A stretch of DNA of 64,000 bases from Aralia elata (lineage: Eukaryota > Streptophyta > Magnoliopsida > Apiales > Araliaceae). Both the position numbers and the translations under genes were made by a program. Positions within the stretch are counted from its first letter, which is position 1. Each line of letters starts with the position of its first letter. The stretch lies in assembly GCA_034770075.1 (NCBI GenBank), contig JAVJAP010000339.1:310001-374000 (forward strand), read 5' to 3'. This document shows, piece by piece, positions 42,145 through 53,007 of the stretch. Below the pieces are notes generated by a model. It saw only the letters and a program-made list of their open reading frames with translations. It was not told the origin of the DNA and did no database searches.

Positions 42145-44260
42145 TTAATATATTAATGAACTCACCACAACCGCAAAAACATTTTGGTACAATTGTGACA
42201 ATCGCATTAATGGTTTGTCATCATAAAGTGGGTCAAATAACATTACTTTCCACTTGTTCGCACTCCAAATAAATAAGAAGAAATGATTGTTGCTTTTGTT
42301 GAAGACTGGAACAAATATGTAATCACACTCATGTACTAGGGCATCAACTAGAGGATTGATGTAACTTCTTAGAAATTTAAGTGTGGTTACCTTGCTTACT
42401 CCGGCACTCGGTAAGTTTTGGGTGCCCAACTCTGCAAAGTACGTTGGCATGAAATAAAATAAAGCTCATCTTTGGATACCTTCATTCCACATCTTAGCTT
42501 CTCTGTCTCTCAAAAGCAATAAATATGCATCCAAGACATGTGCCTATAACCAACCATTGGGTCTCAGACAGTTCACATCCTTAAACTCTAACTTGTATAG
42601 ACTGCCTGGATGGATATGAGGAAAGTCTGATAGGTCATGAGTTGGACTAAACCAATGGTGATTTAACCATGTGGTTTTCTCAATCTTTAAGTACTTAACA
42701 AAAGGAGTGTGCTTTGTTCACTCTCTCCTTCTAACCGGCAGTTTCCTACTATGTCGAGTAGAAGGGCCAATGTTAGGCTGAGTCTCATGCACCGGAGGCT
42801 GGGATCTCGTCATATCAATCTAGCTCCATTTGTCCAACTTGAGGTTACGTTGGATTTGGATTGATTGGAACCCTCTGTAATCATTCATGAACGGTTGGTA
42901 TAGTGTATTGAACCATGTCTGATATATGGTTCTTAACTCAGGTGGTTGTTCAATTGAAAAAAAGTTTTCAAATATAGCTTTTGCAATCTCAATCTACAAT
43001 AAAAAAAAATTATATTACAAAAACAAGGTCATCAATTTGAAACACAAAAACATTAATAAATATTATAAATTGAACAACTTACAGTGTTTACAGTCACATA
43101 TTGGTCAATGAATGTCCGTGGCTCATAATCTTCCCCTTGACCCCTGAATGGTCGAGGATGGTGTATCTGTCTTCGAGTAATTTCTCTGCACCATTTCATA
43201 TAATTCTCCGTAGATATCTGCAACAAAGCCTCCAACACTTGCCCTTCTAAACTCTCTATGTAGGCCTCCCACAATTTAATATAATTGGCCCTATGCTTTT
43301 CATAATTTATTTTCTCAAACAATTTCTATATGTTCCTCCCTCAATTCCACCATGTTTTCAGCATTAGATGGATAAGACTGTAAATATCTAAATTGCCTCA
43401 TAAATCAGTCAAACATTTGAAACTCGACAATATTGTAATGTATTAAAGGTATACGAGCGGCTCCACCTAACCTTGCTTCAAAAAAGTCCCAACCCAAATG
43501 TCTATCAAATAACTTATATGGACGCCACACCCCATCTATTTCCAACTTACTATCAAACTCTCTTCGGTAAAACAGAAGATGGTAATGTGGATTTTTCGCT
43601 GATAATATTTTGAATTAGGATCAAAAGAGGATAATGCCCTAGGTATCAACTTTTAGGACTTATGCCTAGGGGTAGGACAACCAATGTTAAACCTTTCATG
43701 AGCCCACATCAGAAGAAGGGTTGCACATCCTGTGAATGTTTTTGATATTTTACGAGTAGCATCATGCAAACCCCTATACAAATGCCCTAAAACTGCTGCC
43801 CCCAAGCATATATAACTATGTCTTCCAATCTTTCCAATAACAACAAATACCTAGGATGCACAATATTTTTACTCTTAGTTGGAAATAAAATAGCACCACG
43901 CAAGTATAACGGATATGCCTTAGTGTGTTTTACCTCATCATCTGGAGTAGTATCCTTAGGTAATTGTCCATATCTATGTCTTAACCAAGACAAACTTATG
44001 CCCCCCTTTATAGCATTGTTCTTAGTCATCTACTACAGCTTGTTGCCCAAAAACCCTTATATAGCTTTTGGGATATTCAAGTTCTCCGCAAGTCAAAGGT
44101 TTTCCTAATATGGATAACCCAAATAAAAATCTCACATCCTCTAGAGTAATGTTAATCTCTCCATAATTTAAGTAAAACGTATTTGTTTCACTTCTCCAAC
44201 GCTCAACTAATGTAGATACAAAAGATGCATCAATCTTTGACACTACAACTTGATGATAAA
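42145..44260 (-). pseudogene. PMD-ULP1 gene: plant mobile domain joined to a SUMO-protease-like domain
   Basis: Read on the minus strand from about 44243. The plant mobile domain (PF10536 type) runs 44243-43400: LVERWRSETNTFYLNYGEIN, ITLEDVRFLFGLSILGKPL, a frame slip near 44030, then SLSWLRHRYGQLP, LYLRGAILFPTKSKN, YAWG and LMRGL-like parts in shifting frames. A segment ENYMKWCREITRR follows (43200). An intron fits at about 43087-42997 (GTAAGT..TTATTGTAG). The ULP1 part (42700-42145) reads LRPNGWL, a stop, AHVLDAYLLLLRDRE, and then CDYIFVPVFNKSNNHFFLFI and MLFDPLYDD, giving the catalytic His and Asp. A GTGAG donor follows at 42165, but the exon with the catalytic Cys is not found. Several stops and slips make it a pseudogene. 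Confidence 0.7.
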
Positions 44261-44666
44261 ATATACCAAAACCTAATTATTTCAGTAGATATTCTTGTTA
44301 TTCAGTCAAGTTCCATTCAATTAATTTTTCCAACATTTGACAAATTTCTAACACATCTCTATCCTACAAGTCCAACAACATAAGAACATAAATTGTCACA
44401 ACATGAATGTTTCTAACAAAAGTTTAAGAAAGTGAAAGTTGCTATACATTAATAAACTTATAAAATTTTGCCATAAGTTTGAGGAAACGTGATTTTCTTG
44501 GCCCCATAGGACAATAGGATTAAAAGGTCCGGGATTAATATCCATAGCTTACCTAAACATTTATCACAATGTCAAGTATTAAACAATTTATAAAAATTCC
44601 CATCAAGCTTGGATATGAGCAAAATAACAAATATAATAAACATGGATATTAATCTCCAAGCATGTG
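44261..44666. other. MULE interior upstream of PMD-ULP1
   Basis: AT-rich and non-coding as far as I can see. It would hold the 5' untranslated region or first intron of the minus-strand gene. A solo LTR follows. Confidence 0.5.
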
Positions 44667-45986
44667 TGATGAGTGGAGTAAATACCTACGAATTCGGTAT
44701 TCTTTATCTTAAAATGTTGTTAATTCTTGAGTTTATGCATGTTACTTTTTACGTTTTTATGTTCAATTCTGAGGTAATGGCAATGATGGGCATTGATGCT
44801 GAAAAAAAAGTGTTCTTGGTAATTCTGATGATTGGGCGTGGGGCGCGCCATATGAAGGCTGTAACCGGCGCGGGCCGCGCCAGGCTGGGCGTGAGTTGTT
44901 GTATGGGTAGTGCGGGACACGCTGCTGACTGAAGAGAAGCGGCGCAGGGCGCGCCACTCTGACGAAATTGACAGATTTTGTTTCCATATTTCCAAGTTGA
45001 GCTGGATTAGGAGATTTGGTTACCTAATTAATTAGGGTTTCCATTATGATTATAAATATTTGATTATAACTTGGATTTGAGGGACTTTATTGACTGCAAA
45101 TCATTGAGAGCTACTTCTATTGGAACTTGGAGATTTCATTGGAAAGCACGACAAGATGGAGATTGAAGCTACGGAGATTGGAGTTCCTCAACAGAGTTTT
45201 TCTTCTTCTCTTAATTTCATTATTTGTACTTGAGATGTTATTTAATTTTAATCTTTTCGTTTCGATCATGATGATGAACTAATTTTCTAATTAAGAATTT
45301 AATAGAACCTTTTGCAAAGCAATAATTTAATTATCTTTATTCTCACTTATTGATCTTACAGAGTTGATTATTATATTTTGTGCTTAATTAAATAATTGTT
45401 TGGCCAACAATTAATATGATATCTTTGATGGAATTGAAAGAGAAAATCTTAGATTAGATCTGAATATAATAACGCATGAATTTGTTAATTCTTGTTAAGG
45501 ATAACACAATAGTGTATGAGACGAAAGTACTTGTATGTCATGCGCGACTTTGTTAGGAGTTTGTGCTTAATGAATCTATTTTAAGTGTCTTATGTGAAAA
45601 TAGCAAAATAATTGGAATAGGTCTTTTTATTAATCATTGAAAGATGTTAATAAATTGATAGGCAATCCTAGTTAGCAACTCATGGAATTAATTACGTGGG
45701 AATAAGATAAGACGATTATTGTAGAGCAATTGGAGAAATTGTATTCCTATATCTTAATCATCTGGTGATCAATAATTGTTAGTTAATTTAGTTTTTATTT
45801 TTAATCAAACAAAATTTCACAAATCAATTGGGATGACCAATTAAATTAATTAAATTAAATTGGTAGTGAATTGATAATTAGGATAATTGTTAGTAACTAT
45901 TCTCCGTGGGACTCGTATTTACTTCTATATTACTTGATTGACCATGTGCACTTGCGTCTATTTGTCATTATATAAATTGGACAACA
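44667..45986 (+). mobile_element. Solo LTR of a Ty3/Gypsy family, 1.3 kb
   Basis: It starts TGATGAGTGG and ends GGACAACA, flanked by ATGTG (44662-44666) and ACGTG (45987-45991), a 5-bp duplication with one change. The neighbouring repeat CCAAGCACGTGTTCTCAGTA shows that ACGTG was the original target. Its start and end (CTCCGTGGGACTCGTATTTA, TGTGCACTTGCGT) resemble the LTR at 52970-63903. No interior, primer site or polypurine tract adjoins, so it is a solo LTR. Confidence 0.8.
44833..44958 (+). repeat. GC-rich palindromic block in the solo LTR
   Basis: Words GGGGCGCGCCAT, CCGGCGCGGGCCGCGCC and GGCGCAGGGCGCGCC lie in AT-rich DNA. The last two are partly or fully self-complementary. ORFs called across it are compositional. 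Confidence 0.8.
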
Positions 45987-45991
45987 ACGTG

Positions 45992-46799
45992 TTCTCAATA
46001 TTAAATATCGGTAAGAAATAAGATAAATAATTCTTGCTTTGGTGTGCAGGAATCAGACAACTAATCAAACATGTGGCATGAAATTATTGATAAAAATCAT
46101 GTGTACTATAAGCAAAAGAAAAATTAATGCTTCTATTAATGATTATTGTAGTACATGACATACAAATAAACATATATAGATAACAAAGTTCAAGCACGTG
46201 TTCTAAGTACTAAATAAATTCAATTTTTACTCCAAGCACGTGTTCTCAGTAATCAATCATGGTACTTGGCCAAATATATTTGGTCAATTATTAACACCAA
46301 AAGTCAGTTATGGTACATGGATGCATTAGTTTATTGAATTACATGACATATAAATAAACATAAATACAAACTCCAAGCACGTGTTCTCAGTACTAAATAA
46401 ATTCAATTTTTACTTGTTCTCAGTACTATTTAAATACCAATAAAATATTCCAACAAACACAATACAAGAGTAAACATTGAAATTCCCAACATATATAGCA
46501 AAATAAAAAAAACAAAACGAGATTAATAGCACATATACCCAATCTTTTATGTGACCCAAACAATCATGGTACCCATTTTTTGGACAAAGATAGATGGATT
46601 CCCAATTATTTAAAGTTTTCAATTCTTAACCTTCTAATTCGAAAAACTCACCGATTAAACGTTGATTAAGTTGATGTAGAACACAAATCTTCCACGCTTG
46701 TATGCAAAATTTACAGTTTCGTTGCCAATTGAAGGGTTTTACTAGAGGGATCGTTGGAGAATTGTAGAACTTAGGGTTTTACTTTTGCACCAATTCGTT
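45992..46799. repeat. MULE interior with CCAAGCACGTGTTCTCAGTA repeats
   Basis: Three or four copies of CAAGCACGTGTTCTCAGTA or a variant, with CTAAATAAATTCAATTTTTA, at about 46194, 46232 and 46375. One more copy is split by the solo LTR. The rest is non-coding; AACTTAGGGTTTTACTTTT near 46770 may belong to the leader of the minus-strand gene. Confidence 0.65.
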
Positions 46800-46946
46800 T
46801 CATAATGGGGTTAAAAGTGCAGTGTATGGTACGGATCACAGTCCGCTAGTAATTCTAGCGAACGACGTAATTTTTTGGGGGTATAATCGTTCAAATTGTG
46901 CAGTTAGTTCGTTTGCTAGTATTACTAGCGGACGCCGTATTGCCCA
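46800..46946 (-). repeat. Inner part of the right TIR of the large MULE
   Basis: Reverse complement of the inner left TIR: GCAxxACxxCGTCCGCTAG, then CGATTATACCCC. It contains two palindrome copies (46841-46863 and 46911-46933). It is cut from the outer part by the insertion at 46947. Confidence 0.8.
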
Positions 46947-49900
46947 TGTGACGCCCCCAAATTCAGGTACTTGCAACCTTTATTTAGTGCGCACGATATC
47001 CAAAGCATAACTAAAAGTAAGTACCAAACTTATATAAAAGTATTGCATCAGAGTCTCAAATCCCAAGGTACATAACCTTAACTACCTAACATGATAATTA
47101 AATATATACAAACATTTAACTATCTATTACAGGAAGCAATAAACTTTAATCTGCGGCTTTTCCTTTGCCTTTGTTTCCTGCTAACCCTGTAGTATACTCC
47201 GGGTGCTCTGAAAACATTTATAGACAAAGCAAGAATGAGCATAAAAGTGCTCAGCAAGTAATATATGACTATAAAGTATGAAAGAATAAATGTTTTCAAT
47301 GGAGTGTACTTCAATAGTAGAATGAGCTGTTAAGTAATAAGAACTGAAACCAACTCATGATAACCATTATCATTAAAGAATACGCTGAGTAGTTATACAA
47401 ACTATGAACAATAGTTTCAATTTTATTGAAAAGGTTCCAAGCAAAGTTTCTTTTGCGAACCGTCTGAACTTACGTGCATGGTGGGTGATCAGCCCGATAT
47501 GCCCTGCGTTGATCAACACTGCTATTTGTGAACCACCATTAGGTTCACTCCTCACACTCATAGAGTGCTACAAGTTTGTACCGCCCTTGAAGCGGATTTC
47601 AAAAATTTATTCCTATATCGGAAATTGTTCATACTCAGCTTAGAATTCAAACAATAATTAATATAGTTGAACAACAATAACATTTCGATAAAAGAGTAGA
47701 AATGTTATAAGTTTAGTCCAGCCCCAAACAATTGGCTTGGACCCTTTTTAAACTGTTCATGCATATCAGATGTCATTATAATATGCAAAATAAAAATCTC
47801 ACCAATCTTGTGAAGCTGATTAGAATAAAAAGGATTTAATTCCTTTTTATCACTTTATGTATAAAAATATGAACTTACCTTAATATGATCAAGTCAACTT
47901 ACTTGATTGACTTAGAGAGAATTGGTGTTTAGATACTTGCCTGTTGTTTAAGTATTGATAAAAATTCCGCTAGTCCAATCCTGTGGATCCTACACATATA
48001 TATAAATATATGAAGTAGGATAACTATATATTATAGCGATTCAAGTATAGGAGTGAATATCACATAAATATATTATGGATATATATTTAAACACATTTTT
48101 CAAATACCTCATCCATGTTATGGCCCAACCTTTTATCGACTACTATTGGGTTCGATTTTGATAAGAGCACCTTATTACTCTACTATTAGAATACTTTTTT
48201 AAAAAATTATAGGTTGTTCATTACTAAATTCCAAATATTAAGAATTTTGAGGTTTATAAGATTAAAGTTTGAAAACTAGTCATTTAGCTTTCATTCTTGA
48301 TGTTTTTGAAAAATTCATATATTCTTTTCAAAAACACCTAATCTATTACTCCCGACAGTTATAATTGTTTTAATAAATTTGACGTTAACTTAGTTCATGA
48401 ATACTACGCACTTTCAGTTTATATACCACTTGTAATTTAATTACATGGGTACCTCATTCTTTTATATCTAACTTAGATATTCAAGGTGAATTTGTAGCGT
48501 ATCTTATGTATTGAGCGTAGTTATAAATCAAATAGGGAAACTATAGTTACCAACTCATTTTATAAATTTATTCTTATAGGTTAATGTGTTAAAAATTAAC
48601 ACATTCTAATATATTGCCAAAGCAGCCCTCTAGACACACTATATCTATGCTCTTAATACAATTATAAAGAATTGTAAATTTAATATAGATTTTATATATA
48701 CTTAATTATAAAAAAAAAAATTTTACACCAACCATTATAGCTAAATTCTTAAATTTGCATCATGAGGCTAAAATAGTCTATTCAAAACTGCTATGGCAGC
48801 TATTCGCTGCCACTTACTGCTGCTAATAGGCAGCAGCCTTTATTTCTGCTACTTTCTTTTGTATAACTTCATTTCTTAGCTTTCTAGTTCAATCATTATG
48901 AACCTTAGGTATGTTATAGGTGATGCAACCATGTTTTAACATGTTACAACAGCTGTAACAACTAAACGAGCTACGCAACTTAACTTGATTACTAAAATCA
49001 TCCTGCTGGCTTTGTCGCAGATATTTCCGTTGGTTTGTTACACGTTGTGTGCGACGGGTTGCTAGCACGCATGAGTTTGCACAGAGTTGCTACATTACTA
49101 CTAGTAAGGTGCCCGCTGTGGCCTGTTATGGCTTATGGGCTGTTGCTATCTTCCACGTGCTACTGCTAGCATCTAGTCATCTACCTGCTGCTGTTGTGTC
49201 GCACGCTGCTGCACATTACTGTGCATGCAGCTGCTGCACACACAGCAGCCCCCTACTTCCCTAGTCGCATAGCTAGTTATAACTTCTAATACGTACGCAC
49301 GATAGAAATCACGTTCGAATACCTTATAGACACTATAGTAGACTAGTTTAAAACAAATATTAATCACCAATTTCAGGTTCGAAATCAGTTCAATTTGTGC
49401 GAGAGAAAGAAAAAAAAATAGGCGCACTAAGTTAAAAATTTTCATTTTCCGGTTAAAATACGTTTTGTCACGGTTTAACTTCATGAGGCTATTAAGTTAA
49501 TAATAGTTCGAATATACGAATTCAACTTGGGTTTCGACTTCGCCACATTTTGGGTTTTAAACTAAAATGGCTCTTTTAGGCCATTATACGAATATATCGC
49601 GCGCGTTATTGTTATGGACTGATTCCTACAGGTTTGGTTTACGCTTTAATTCCATCTCCGCCATCCTTATTGCTCCGCACAACAACAACTAGTCTCCACG
49701 GTTCTACCTCAGTCCATAACAATCAATTCACATCACAAAACATACAAATTTCTTTTATTTCTAACTCCCAATACATGATATTACATATTAGGCAATTTTT
49801 TAAGCATGTATTGGTATTAATAACATATTGCAGTCCTATACCTTCAAGAATATACATGATTACCTGTGTAATTGGTAGATATATATCTTATATACCTGGT

Positions 49901-51584
49901 TTAGAACATCAAAATGCCAAACTTCACAATTTAATCAAAACAGCCCACATCATGTAATAAACCTTTAACAGTTTATTTAAAATTTTTATCAAATATAAGA
50001 TATAAGGAATTAGATTTCTATTTCAATTCTAACTCCTACCACCAAATTTCAGTCCACAAAGAAGTTTAAAAGAAATCCATTTATAACCAGTTGATGAACT
50101 TCTTATCATAATTCTTGAAAGCAAAGCTTTGTATTTCATTAATAATCTGTCATTTGTTTACCACAAAAGAAATTCTATTATAATAACATCTATTCTATCC
50201 ACTGTTAACCCATTAAGCAAATAACAGTTTCACATTGATAGAAACCCCAGTTATACCATTTACTAACCCACACCATCAAGAACTAAATCAACTTGATGCA
50301 TTAGTATCACCCAAAATTTAGCAAATTAACCAAATTAAACACATAGCAGAATAAGTCCCTTTACCGAAAGAAGAAAAGAAAAAGAAAAAAAATAAAATCA
50401 ACATCTTAATCAAGAATTCCCAAATTATAAAACTTATTTGAGATTAAAGCCCTAACATGAAACAACAATTTCTCAATCCAATTATACGGCCAAATTCATT
50501 AATACAATTACCGATTGAAGCTTTTAATCTCATAAGCCATTACCAATTTAAACCCTAATTCAGAAATTACCTAATTTGAGCTCTACTTAAGGAATTCGAG
50601 CATACCTGAAGCAAATTCGATTCTTAATACAGCAATTCCAAGTCCTTCCTTCTTCTTCTCCCCACACGAATCAATAATTTCCAGCCCCTTTCCACGCGAA
50701 ACAGCCGAGTCCCAACTCAGGAGTTTCAGCCGAGTCTCTCTCTCTTTCCTTTTGTGTATAAACTATCTTCTCATTCGGTAGAAGCAAAAATCTATTCATG
50801 ATTTCTCTCAATCTCGCCAGCTCCTGCTTAAATTTCTCATGAATCATCAGCCCTCCAACTCACGCCTTGGCCACCTCTTGCTTCAGTCGGGTATGAGGAG
50901 AAAAATTAAGCCTAAGGCTGTGTTTGGCTAGGTGGTGTTTCTGCTTTTCTTTTTATCACAAAGCCCTCATGAGTATAATTAATAATTACCCAATAAGAAA
51001 AGGAATTAAAAACCCCTTCACATAAACCATTATAAACCCATTAGGAGATTATATCATTTATCTTTAAGGTACATTATTAAAATAATTTATACTACTACAT
51101 TATTTTAATAACCTATAATATTCTACTACTTAATTAAAGAGTCTCAATATAAATAGACCACTTATTAATCAAGTAGAGGGAATTAATATAATTAATCTAG
51201 GGTTTAAATATTAAAATAATTTAATCCCTTAAATTATTTTAATAATCCATAAAATAATAAATAATTCCCTAAAAATAAATACAGATAACCCCATTAAATA
51301 CTATAGGCAATATTATAATTAACTTAAGGTTTTAGAATTAAAATAATTTTAACCCCCTTAAAGTTATTTTAATAACCTGTAAGCTAATTAATAATATCAT
51401 CCCAATTATTCTAGGATTCCATCCCACAAAATCTTAACTTGCAACCATATATATATAAAAATATATATGTCACAATAGCCAATGAAACTAAATAAATAAA
51501 TAAAAAAATTTATACCTAAAATTCATATATGAAATCTGACTAGAATAATTATACCTGTGCCTTTAAAAACTTCAGGGTTTTACA
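46947..51584. mobile_element. 4.6-kb LTR-like insertion (probable solo LTR) in the right TIR
   Basis: It starts TGTGACGCCCCCAAATTC and ends TTCAGGGTTTTACA, flanked by a perfect 5-bp duplication GCCCA (46942-46946, 51585-51589). TGTxACGCCCC starts with matching TACA ends are common in Gypsy LTRs with long LTRs (Tekay/Del kind). I find no internal LTR pair, no primer site and no gene; short ORFs at 46822-47643 and 49049-49957 show no domain. Orientation is uncertain, but the CT-rich tract at 50730 with TATACACAAAAGG on the minus strand hints at minus. If this is one LTR, 4.6 kb is at the long end. Confidence 0.55.
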
Positions 51585-51687
51585 GCCCATTCTTTCTAAT
51601 CACAGCCATTGATATTTGGAATGGGCGTTATAGATGTTATTTGCCTATTTTTGATTCATAGCAAATACATGCTATGAATCATTACCC
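51585..51687 (-). repeat. Outer part of the right TIR of the large MULE
   Basis: Ends CATGCTATGAATCATTACCC. It matches the left TIR from 30833 with about 85-90 percent identity by eye. Confidence 0.85.
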
Positions 51688-51715
51688 AATATATATATAT
51701 TTGTGTGTGTGTGTG
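51688..51715. repeat. (TA)n and (TG)n microsatellite at the MULE edge
   Basis: A short TA tract and a GT tract follow the right TIR directly, mirroring the (AT)n at its left edge. Confidence 0.9.
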
Positions 51716-52969
51716 TAAGACCCCAACTAACTTATTTTATCTTTATATATTATTCTAAAAAGTAAGTCTTTAAACTGATTAAAAAATTAAAGTTAAGGAT
51801 GATATGCGCAAATTATAAGAGCCAAATAGAATGTCGATGGAGACGCCAAAGAATATTTGATACCATACGACGGCGCCGTAACCACTAATCATTGGTGGAC
51901 CCCACAACATAATAATTATCAGATACAGAAAACGAGAAAACAACCGTTAATAAATATTGTCGACTAAACTGTTACATTTAACTGTTAAAATACCTGATAG
52001 TAAATTAACAGTATCACACAATATCACTGCAATATTCCACAATATTAAACCAATAATTGTCACAGTAACAATGCCAATAATGGAAAGTTACTTAATTAAA
52101 AGTCACATGTACTGAAAAGTTAGGCAAACTCATTAATACGTTGGGTATAAATTAATTACTGTACACATAAATATATATGATAGTACTGCATATATAATAA
52201 TATTAATAACAATAGCAAACATAAGCCAAAATATGAAGCATACTCGGTAAAATGTGGAAAATAAGTAATAAATATGGTAGTTGGATATGAAATTAATGTA
52301 ATAAATGTGGTAGGTGGACTTTTAGAAAGAAAAGGAAGAAAAATTTCGAGCCTCCGTAGAATATGCAAACACGTGGGAAAAATAATAACCATGTGGTCAA
52401 AAACATGTAATAAATGTTAGGAAGAAAAGTTGGAATGGTAAGTGAAGGGATGATCTATAAAACAGGAACCCCGATAGACGAATTTTTACACTTTTTCATC
52501 TTTTAAAAATTCTCCTACTAGTATATTGTGAGTATAATATTGTGAGCATTTCTTTAAGTGTGGTAAGGATACTCTAAGTGTTGGCAATGCCAATAGGAGT
52601 GCAAGAATTGCTCAGGTGAGTCTTTCATCTAAAATAATAGTTGCACAAATACTCACGCACATTACACAATATTTACAACTCTTCCTTTAGAAGATTCATT
52701 TTGAAAAACTTCCTCTGGAAGATTGTTTTGAAAAGTTATTTTATTATTTCAAAATTATTTTAAAAGTTTACTCTACTTCATTTTATATACTACATTAATT
52801 TATTTTATAAATACCATTAAGTTAATTTTTGACAATTTTACAAGAACAAATTAGGATACGTTGTAAAATTTATATGTGGTAGTTACTGATTTAATTATAA
52901 ATACACATATAGGTTGATCAATTGTGACGCCCCTAAACCCTTGTTCTCTCTACAACTGATTTGGTGGAT
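51715..52969. other. Non-coding, LTR-like region
   Basis: TGTAAGACCCCAACTAAC at 51714 looks like an LTR start. CTATAAAACAGG at 52455 looks like a TATA box with a start region after it, and TGTGACGCCCCTAAACCC at 52923 looks like a further LTR start. I could not pair ends or find target duplications. No ORF of note (52156-52392 minus has no domain). Confidence 0.35.
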
Positions 52970-53007
52970 TGATAAGTAGGTTTCATACCTACTTATTGGA
53001 TACTATT

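Larger units (their letters stand above)
30833..51687. mobile_element. Large MULE with FAR1 transposase and PMD-ULP1 genes, four nested insertions
   Basis: The left TIR starts GGGAAATGATCCATAGCATG at 30833. The right TIR, reversed from 51687, starts GGGTAATGATTCATAGCATG. Identity continues through AATAACATCTATA and CCAAATATCAATGGCTG to GGGC. There a 4.6-kb insertion (46947-51584) splits the right TIR. On its other side matching resumes (46946 down to 46800). Flanks are TA-rich (TATATATAT / AATATATAT). Subtracting the insertions at 31026-36714, 37465-38677, 44667-45986 and 46947-51584 leaves about 8.0 kb. Two convergent broken genes remain, a MULE transposase (37176-40669) and a PMD-ULP1 gene (44243-42145), an arrangement recalling mudrA/mudrB of MuDR. 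Confidence 0.8.

Noticed and set aside
44609..44995. ORFs of 107, 91 and 74 residues over the GC-rich block
   Set aside because: All three overlapping frames are open because of composition; they lie in a solo LTR. The ORFs at 22545-22828, 60177-60476 and 62494-62748 are rejected for the same reason.
49049..49264. 71-residue Ala/His-rich ORF near the CAGC-rich patch
   Set aside because: Made from a local CTGC/GCAGC-rich patch; no domain, inside the 4.6-kb LTR-like insertion.
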